From: an uncultured Colwellia sp.
GTDB taxonomy: Bacteria; Pseudomonadota; Gammaproteobacteria; Enterobacterales; Alteromonadaceae
Assembly: GCA_913020705.1 (NCBI GenBank)
Contig: CAJWBY010000157.1
Location: 1-10,244 of the forward strand
Reading direction: 5' to 3'
Length of the DNA: 10,244 bases
The notes under the pieces are model-generated. The model was not told the origin of the DNA. It saw only the letters and a program-made list of their open reading frames with translations, and searched no databases. A program made the position numbers and the translations under genes. Below, piece after piece: positions 6,493-10,244 of this stretch. Numbering within the stretch: position 1 is the stretch's first letter; each line of letters opens with the position of its first letter.

Positions 6493-6537
6493 TCCACATT
6501 AAAATTATTCGAAGAGATTTTAATATGGAAGGTTTTT
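6493..6537 (+). terminator. AT-rich hairpin followed by T-run
   Basis: Arms 6493-6505 and 6517-6529 (TCCA-c-ATTAAAAT against ATTTTAAT-a-TGGA) pair at 12 of 13 positions around an 11-base loop that contains TTCGAA. Three bases later comes TTTTT at 6533-6537. This looks like a weak intrinsic terminator on the plus strand, protecting the GGDEF-EAL gene from readthrough, but it is 370 bases past the nearest upstream stop codon and its stem is low in G+C. A protein-binding dyad is the alternative. Confidence 0.35.
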
Positions 6538-6562
6538 GTCATTCATAAAATAAATTCTTTAC

Positions 6563-6568
6563 TATAAT
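6563..6568 (+). promoter_or_regulatory. Candidate -10 box of the GGDEF-EAL gene
   Basis: TATAAT is perfect, 147 bases upstream of the start codon. The best -35 match, TTGTCA at 6536-6541, is 21 bases away, longer than normal, so an activator or another sigma factor may be needed. If it is used, the mRNA leader would be about 135 bases and would include the inverted repeats at 6605-6665. Confidence 0.3.
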
Positions 6569-6604
6569 GAAGCTTAGTAACTATTATTAATATAAATATT
6601 TTTC

Positions 6605-6665
6605 GAAAACGACTAAAGCCTTTATCTGTCGTATCTTGAATACAGATAGTATTAAGTACGTTTTC
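6605..6665 (+). repeat. Nested inverted repeats in the GGDEF-EAL leader
   Basis: GAAAACG at 6605-6611 pairs perfectly with CGTTTTC at 6659-6665. Inside them TATCTGT at 6623-6629 pairs perfectly with ACAGATA at 6642-6648 around a 12-base loop. Both stems can form together, giving a two-part helix 45 bases before the start codon. It does not show the conserved bases of the known cyclic-di-GMP riboswitches. It may be a structured leader or a protein site. Confidence 0.4.
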
Positions 6666-6709
6666 CATGTCATACAGAAAAATAGATATAAAATTAGAGT
6701 ATTTTAATA

Positions 6710-8965
6710 ATGGATAATAAGCAACTATCAAAACTGCTTTCGCAGCAGCAAAAAATACTATCTAAAATAGCATTAGGTCAGACTTTAAGTGAAATTGGCA
6801 AGGAAATTTGCTTAGCAATTGAAGGTATTTTAGAGGATAAAACGACGAAGTGTTCTATTTTATCACTTACGGGGGATCAACTTTTTCACTGTGCCTCTCC
6901 CAGTCTCCCCAAACAGTATTGCGAAATAATTAATGGGGTAGTAATCGGACCTAATGTTGGTTCATGTGGTACTGCGGCATATAGTAAATCTAGAGTTATT
7001 GTAGACAATATCAATTCATCTCCTCTTTGGGCTGATTTTAAGGAAGTAGCTAACACATTTGGGTTAGAGTCATGTTGGTCAACACCTATTTTATCAACAA
7101 AATCTAAGGTTTTAGGAACATTTGCGGTATACCACACACACCCTAAAGTTCCTTCAGCGCAAGATTTAGAGCTAATTGATTACTTTGTCAGTTTTTCCAG
7201 CATAGCATTAGAAAAGAACATTAATGCTGAGCAATTAAGTCAGGCAATAAATAACGTAAAGCATAGTAATGATAAGTTTAAGGCATTTACCGAGGTTATG
7301 CCTGACCTTGTGCTTATTTTAAGTGAGCATGGAGAGTATGTTGATGTATATGGTTCTTCTGAGGACTTACTATATTCTTCAATGAAGGAAATGAAAGGGC
7401 AAAATGTAAATGATATTCTAGCAGATAAAGATGCTAAACCTATAATGGCGGTGATAGACAAAACGTTAGCAACCAATGAAATTCAGGTATTTGAATATGA
7501 ACTTGATGTTAAAAAAGGTCATGTAGTTTTTGAAGGACGCATAGCACCTGTTGAAAATTATCAATCTAAAGATACCTCCTCAAGGCACGTCTTATGGGTA
7601 GCGAGGGATGTTACTCAGAGAAAATTGGCTGAAAAAGAAATTGAGAAATTAGCCTACTATGACCCATTAACAAAATTACCTAATAGGAGAATGCTTAACG
7701 AGCGTCTTACTATTGCAGTTGAAAAAATAAAACGTTCTGGTGAAACAGGGGCTTTATTATTTTTAGATATTGATAACTTTAAACGTTTAAATGACTCTCT
7801 TGGGCATAGCTCTGGTGATAAGTTACTTGTCGAAGTAGCAAGAAGGTTAGGAGCTATAATAAGAAATTCCGATACTATTGCTCGATTAGGGGGAGATGAG
7901 TTCGTTGTTCTATTGGAATATATTGGTGATGATAATAAACAAGCAAATGTTGAATCATCAATTGTAGCTCAAAAGATTCATGAAATATTCGATGAAGAGT
8001 TTAAAGTTAACTCACTAAGTTTTCAAATGAGTTGCAGTATTGGGATTTGTCTAATAGAAGGGGATGATATTAGTTCAGATAATATTATGCAGTTTGCTGA
8101 TACGGCAATGTATCGTTCAAAAGCCAAAGGAGGCAATAGTTATAGTTTTTATGATCCTGCGTTACAAACCTTGTTGGATAAAAAAATAGAACTTGAAACA
8201 GAAATTCTTAAATCAATTGAAAATGAAGAGTTTTGTGCTTATTTCCAGCCCCAAGTTAACATTGAGGGAAAAGTTATCGGAGCAGAGGCTCTTATACGTT
8301 GGATTCATCCTGTTAAGGGGATTATTCCTCCCTGTGAATTTATTCCAATTGCAGAGCAGTTTGGCTTAATTCAACGCCTCCAAAATATAGTATTAAGAGA
8401 CATATGTAAATTACTCAACAATTTAAGCTCAGATTTTATTTGTGACGATTTCAAGGTATCAATCAATATCAGCCCATCACAGTTTAAATCGTCATCACTA
8501 AAGACTGAGTTATTTAATATTATTCATGATTATAAAATCGACCCTTCGCAAATTACACTTGAGATAACAGAAAGTATGTTAGCTCATAATGTTGAACATA
8601 CAGTACAACAAATGCAAGAGTTGAAGTCTGAAGGTTTTACATTTTCTATTGATGATTTTGGAACAGGGTATTCATGCTTGACATATTTACATGCATATCC
8701 TGTAAAAGAATTAAAAATAGACAAAAGTTTTATTGATAGAATATGTGATGAAGAGTCAGGTCTTAATATTGTTAAAACAATTATTAATTTAGCACGTAAC
8801 TTAAAAATAAAAGTGATTGCCGAAGGCGTAGAAACTAAAGAACAGCTTAATATATTAAAGCGATGTAATATTGATTCGATTCAAGGATATTTTTTCGCGA
8901 AACCTATGCCTATGGATAAGTATTTACAGTGGCATAAGGATTTTTTTTCCCGTGATTTGAAGTGA
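6710..8965 (+). CDS. GAF-PAS-GGDEF-EAL cyclic-di-GMP synthase/phosphodiesterase
   Basis: The 751-residue product has both domains of cyclic-di-GMP turnover. Residues 12-168 are a GAF sensor, with the family signature G-x-N-x-G-S-C-G-T-A near 80-89. Residues 190-303 are a PAS domain ending in W-V-A-R-D-V-T. A short coiled linker follows. The diguanylate cyclase domain, about 314-482, has D-P-L-T at 318-321, the GGDEF motif intact at 394-398 and a product-inhibition I-site R-N-S-D at 385-388, five residues before it. The phosphodiesterase domain, about 498-738, has EAL at 526-528 and the metal and catalytic set: Asn586, Glu618, Asp648, Asp649, Lys669, Glu705 and Gln725. So both activities may be possible, though in many such tandem proteins one dominates and the GGDEF part senses GTP. 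There is no transmembrane segment, so it is cytosolic and probably responds to a ligand through GAF or PAS. The start has only a weak ribosome site (AGAG at 6696-6699). No adjacent effector gene. Confidence 0.95.
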   Translation: MDNKQLSKLLSQQQKILSKIALGQTLSEIGKEICLAIEGILEDKTTKCSILSLTGDQLFHCASPSLPKQYCEIINGVVIGPNVGSCGTAAYSKSRVIVDNINSSPLWADFKEVANTFGLESCWSTPILSTKSKVLGTFAVYHTHPKVPSAQDLELIDYFVSFSSIALEKNINAEQLSQAINNVKHSNDKFKAFTEVMPDLVLILSEHGEYVDVYGSSEDLLYSSMKEMKGQNVNDILADKDAKPIMAVIDKTLATNEIQVFEYELDVKKGHVVFEGRIAPVENYQSKDTSSRHVLWVARDVTQRKLAEKEIEKLAYYDPLTKLPNRRMLNERLTIAVEKIKRSGETGALLFLDIDNFKRLNDSLGHSSGDKLLVEVARRLGAIIRNSDTIARLGGDEFVVLLEYIGDDNKQANVESSIVAQKIHEIFDEEFKVNSLSFQMSCSIGICLIEGDDISSDNIMQFADTAMYRSKAKGGNSYSFYDPALQTLLDKKIELETEILKSIENEEFCAYFQPQVNIEGKVIGAEALIRWIHPVKGIIPPCEFIPIAEQFGLIQRLQNIVLRDICKLLNNLSSDFICDDFKVSINISPSQFKSSSLKTELFNIIHDYKIDPSQITLEITESMLAHNVEHTVQQMQELKSEGFTFSIDDFGTGYSCLTYLHAYPVKELKIDKSFIDRICDEESGLNIVKTIINLARNLKIKVIAEGVETKEQLNILKRCNIDSIQGYFFAKPMPMDKYLQWHKDFFSRDLK

Positions 8966-9018
8966 GGGAATTGTAATCGCTCATCTTTGTTCTATTTTGG
9001 GAGCGTCAGGTTTCGTTT

Positions 9019-9090
9019 CTAAACTGTGCGCCTTAGCTGAGATTGTTTTGGTTCACAAAAACGAGGGGTTGTGCGCAAGGCGGAAGTTAG
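9019..9090. repeat. Bulged long inverted repeat, GC-richer than surroundings
   Basis: The left arm 9019-9034 (CTAA-a-CT-gtg-CGCCTT) pairs with the right arm 9077-9090 (AAGGCG-ga-AG-TTAG), 12 pairs with one bulge and one small internal loop. A second stem, TTTTG at 9046-9050 with CAAAA at 9056-9060, lies inside. Two bases after the right arm begins a perfect 12-base palindrome TAAAAATTTTTA (9093-9104), giving a T-run. It lies 53 bases after the GGDEF-EAL stop, so a terminator or stabilising 3' structure is the simplest reading. A dispersed repeat is the alternative. TGTGCGC occurs in the element twice (9025, 9071 region) and once more near 10000. Confidence 0.45.
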
Positions 9091-9252
9091 CATAAAAATT
9101 TTTACCATATATTTTCTAATGAATTATTCGAGTCGTATTACTGATAAGTCTGAGTAATATCCAATTTATGACAATAATTTAACATTTCTGTTTCCTAAAA
9201 CCATGAAATTATGTGATATTAATGCCAATTAAATAAACATTATGCGACGGAC

Positions 9253-9274
9253 ATTATTGAGAAGTCTCCATAAT
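9253..9274. promoter_or_regulatory. 22-base dyad before the lipoprotein gene
   Basis: ATTATTGAGA at 9253-9262 and TCTCCATAAT at 9265-9274 are complementary at 9 of 10 positions around a two-base centre. The dyad ends 28 bases before the lipoprotein start, the usual place for a repressor operator. A hairpin with a two-base loop is unlikely, which favours a protein site. Confidence 0.4.
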
Positions 9275-9302
9275 AAGCTGTTAACTTTTTAAGGATAAAT
9301 CA

Positions 9303-9701
9303 ATGAAGCCTGCAAAATTACTTTTACCCATATTTCTCTTATTAGCTGGATGCCAATCAACACCTTATGCCGTAATAGATGGTGGAAGAAAGGTTCCCAC
9401 TGATAATAATAATTATGAAGTGAGAATCAAAGCTATCGATGGTAGGCAGTTTTTCTCTAATAATATAAAAAAGAACATTGAACCAGGCCCCCATTTAATA
9501 CTTTTGGAAACAACTAAAAAGCATAGAAGGCGTTCAGAAACAAGGGAAGCGTGGTTCCCATTAGAAGCTAAGCCTTGCACTAGATATAGAGTTAGCGCCC
9601 AATATGAAAACAGTTTAAGTCAGTTTTGGGAAATTAAACTAATCGAAACAACAAAAATACCATCTTGTGAAGTAGATGAAAAAAAGTTAACAAGCAAATA
9701 A
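9303..9701 (+). CDS. Small outer-membrane lipoprotein, function unknown
   Basis: The 132-residue product has a lipoprotein signal: MKPAK, a Leu-rich core and the lipobox L-A-G-C with Cys17 as the lipidated residue. Gln at +2 gives no inner-membrane retention signal, so the outer membrane is expected. The mature part of about 115 residues looks like a small beta-sandwich: a first strand near YEVRIKAIDG (38-47), a turn I-x-P-G-x-H (59-64) followed by LILLE, then C-x-x-Y at 92-95 with R-V-S-A, a Trp-Glu strand at 109-110 and Cys122. The I-x-P-G-x-H-x-I turn and later C-R-Y recall PEGA-like or related uncharacterised lipoproteins, but I do not assign a family. Cys92 and Cys122 could form a disulfide in the periplasm. 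Start ATG has AAGGA seven bases upstream. It stands alone, so its partner is unknown. Confidence 0.85.
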   Translation: MKPAKLLLPIFLLLAGCQSTPYAVIDGGRKVPTDNNNYEVRIKAIDGRQFFSNNIKKNIEPGPHLILLETTKKHRRRSETREAWFPLEAKPCTRYRVSAQYENSLSQFWEIKLIETTKIPSCEVDEKKLTSK

Positions 9702-9718
9702 ATCAGGACCTATAACTT

Positions 9719-9754
9719 TTGGCCATTTGCTCCTTAGTCGCTTACTTTGGCCAA
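9719..9754. repeat. Inverted repeat after the lipoprotein gene
   Basis: TTGGCCA at 9719-9725 pairs with TGGCCAA at 9748-9754, seven perfect pairs around a 22-base loop, 17 bases after the stop codon. The right copy is itself the palindrome TTGGCCAA. No T-run follows, so it is at best a weak terminator or an mRNA-stabilising stem. Confidence 0.3.
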
Positions 9755-9880
9755 CAATTATTTGCCTCTTCATGGTTCGTTATTGATACAAAAACTAATC
9801 AGAAATTAATTTGAGTACTATTTAGTGCTAATGTCTTCTTTATGGCATTAACTGTCATGTTTTAATTACTCTATTTTCTT

Positions 9881-9909
9881 TTGTTAATTCGTATGAACAA
9901 ACGTATAAT
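9881..9909 (+). promoter_or_regulatory. Good sigma-70-like promoter with no gene behind it
   Basis: TTGTTA at 9881-9886 and a perfect TATAAT at 9904-9909 are 17 bases apart, the best-matched promoter pair found in the window. Start of transcription would be near 9916. The next 300 bases contain no credible coding frame, so it may drive a small RNA, or a gene beyond the right edge. Confidence 0.5.
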
Positions 9910-9924
9910 TCGCGCATATTTTAG

Positions 9925-9940
9925 TTGCTACTGTTAGCAA
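9925..9940 (+). repeat. Small hairpin at the expected 5' end of the transcript
   Basis: TTGCTA at 9925-9930 pairs perfectly with TAGCAA at 9935-9940 around a four-base loop. It would lie within the first 25 bases of an RNA begun near 9916. No T-run follows. Confidence 0.35.
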
Positions 9941-10176
9941 TTCAGTCTATTTAAATCTCTAAGGTTTTAATTAACTATATGATTTCTCATAAGTTATCTT
10001 GTGCGCCCATGCTCGATTGGACTGACTCTCCGATTTTTACTGCCCTGTAAGATTTATAGGAGTACTAAAGGGATACCTTCAAGTTTATATACTCCATTAT
10101 AGCCCTTTTGGGGTACTTCTGTTCCAATTATATCTTCGTGTACTTCACTCTATTTTAACTTCAGCTCTGTTAAGGT

Positions 10177-10241
10177 TTTCAGATATCAGCCAGTACACAA
10201 AACCTATCAACAACTCTTCAACTGAAGGCTGATGTCTGAAA
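10177..10241. repeat. 15-base inverted repeat near the right edge
   Basis: TTTCAGATATCAGCC at 10177-10191 is complementary to GGCTGATGTCTGAAA at 10227-10241 at 14 of 15 positions; the odd pair is a possible U-G wobble in RNA. The stem can extend by AGT (10192-10194) with ACT (10221-10223) after a three-base bulge, closing a loop of 26 bases. It is the longest inverted repeat in the window. It could be a long hairpin in an RNA, or the end of a short inverted-repeat element. It lies at the window edge, so its setting cannot be judged. Confidence 0.5.
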
Positions 10242-10244
10242 GGC

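Larger units (their letters stand above)
6122..6709. other. Intergenic region of 588 bases, no convincing gene
   Basis: A TTG-started 67-codon plus frame at 6232-6435 has no ribosome site and no recognisable sequence, and a 50-codon minus frame overlaps it; both are probably chance. The interval holds a hairpin ATGGC-AAAAA-GCCAT at 6281-6295, a longer AT-rich hairpin at 6493-6529, a TATAAT box at 6563-6568 and nested inverted repeats at 6605-6665. The right part is probably the leader of the GGDEF-EAL gene. The left part is unexplained. Confidence 0.5.
8966..9302. other. Intergenic region between GGDEF-EAL and lipoprotein genes
   Basis: Besides the structured element at 9019-9090 and the dyad at 9253-9274, this 337-base interval has no open frame of note. 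A half CRP-like site (TGTGA at 9212-9216, degenerate second half) lies in it. No promoter with both boxes well matched is seen for the lipoprotein gene. Confidence 0.4.
9702..10244. other. Right-edge region of 543 bases without a convincing gene
   Basis: No frame with a start, ribosome site and recognisable product is seen. Features present are a TTGGCCA/TGGCCAA inverted pair at 9719-9754, a strong promoter at 9881-9909, a hairpin at 9925-9940, and a 15-base inverted repeat at 10177-10241. On the minus strand, roughly 10065-10244 can be read as two short open stretches in different frames; a decayed or edge-cut gene there is possible but unproved. Confidence 0.45.

Noticed and set aside
6605..6665. 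A cyclic-di-GMP riboswitch before the GGDEF-EAL gene
   Set aside because: The conserved bases of the known classes are not seen; only two stems are visible, so it is reported as an unexplained inverted repeat.
9019..9092. An integron attC site
   Set aside because: The right-hand core GTTAGCA does not fit GTTRRRY, the left core does not fit RYYYAAC, and neighbouring genes do not form a cassette array.
9212..9227. A CRP site before the lipoprotein gene
   Set aside because: Only the first half (TGTGA) matches; the second half is degenerate at two central bases.

Overview
The window reads as a stretch of an AT-rich chromosome from a marine-type gammaproteobacterium, most likely of the Alteromonadales (Shewanella, Pseudoalteromonas or Colwellia-like). 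This is inferred from the low G+C, the orphan family-3 solute-binding proteins without ABC transporter genes, the GAF-PAS-GGDEF-EAL protein and the small outer-membrane lipoprotein. No rRNA, tRNA, CRISPR array, transposase or phage gene was recognised.

Layout from left to right. Positions 1-218 hold no gene. At 219-1013 (-) is a secreted family-3 solute-binding protein. A 131-base gap with overlapping inverted repeats separates it from a short-chain dehydrogenase/reductase at 1145-1861 (-). That gene is divergent from a LysR-type regulator at 1999-2880 (+), and the shared 137-base gap carries a 22-base imperfect palindrome that also fits a CRP-like site. Next is an AraC-type regulator with a GyrI-like ligand domain at 3012-3875 (+), using a TTG start. 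Convergent to it is a second solute-binding protein gene, 3918-4676 (-), cut by a single in-frame TAA. After a gap of about 470 bases comes an XRE-type DNA-binding protein fused to about six membrane segments, 5144-6121 (+). A 588-base gap with hairpins leads to a 751-residue cyclic-di-GMP enzyme at 6710-8965 (+), whose GGDEF and EAL signatures are both intact. A structured 337-base gap precedes a small lipoprotein at 9303-9701 (+). The last 543 bases have no convincing gene, but hold a good sigma-70-like promoter with no reading frame behind it and a 15-base inverted repeat at the right edge.

How the genes work together: the clearest functional pair is the SDR enzyme and its divergent LysR regulator. 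The other genes look like single-gene units with their own promoters. Sensing and regulation dominate: three DNA-binding regulators, one second-messenger enzyme and two periplasmic binding proteins in 10 kb. I do not see a new multi-gene defence or biosynthetic system. The best leads are the internal stop in the second binding protein, the structured non-coding intervals, and the promoter with no gene behind it near the right edge.
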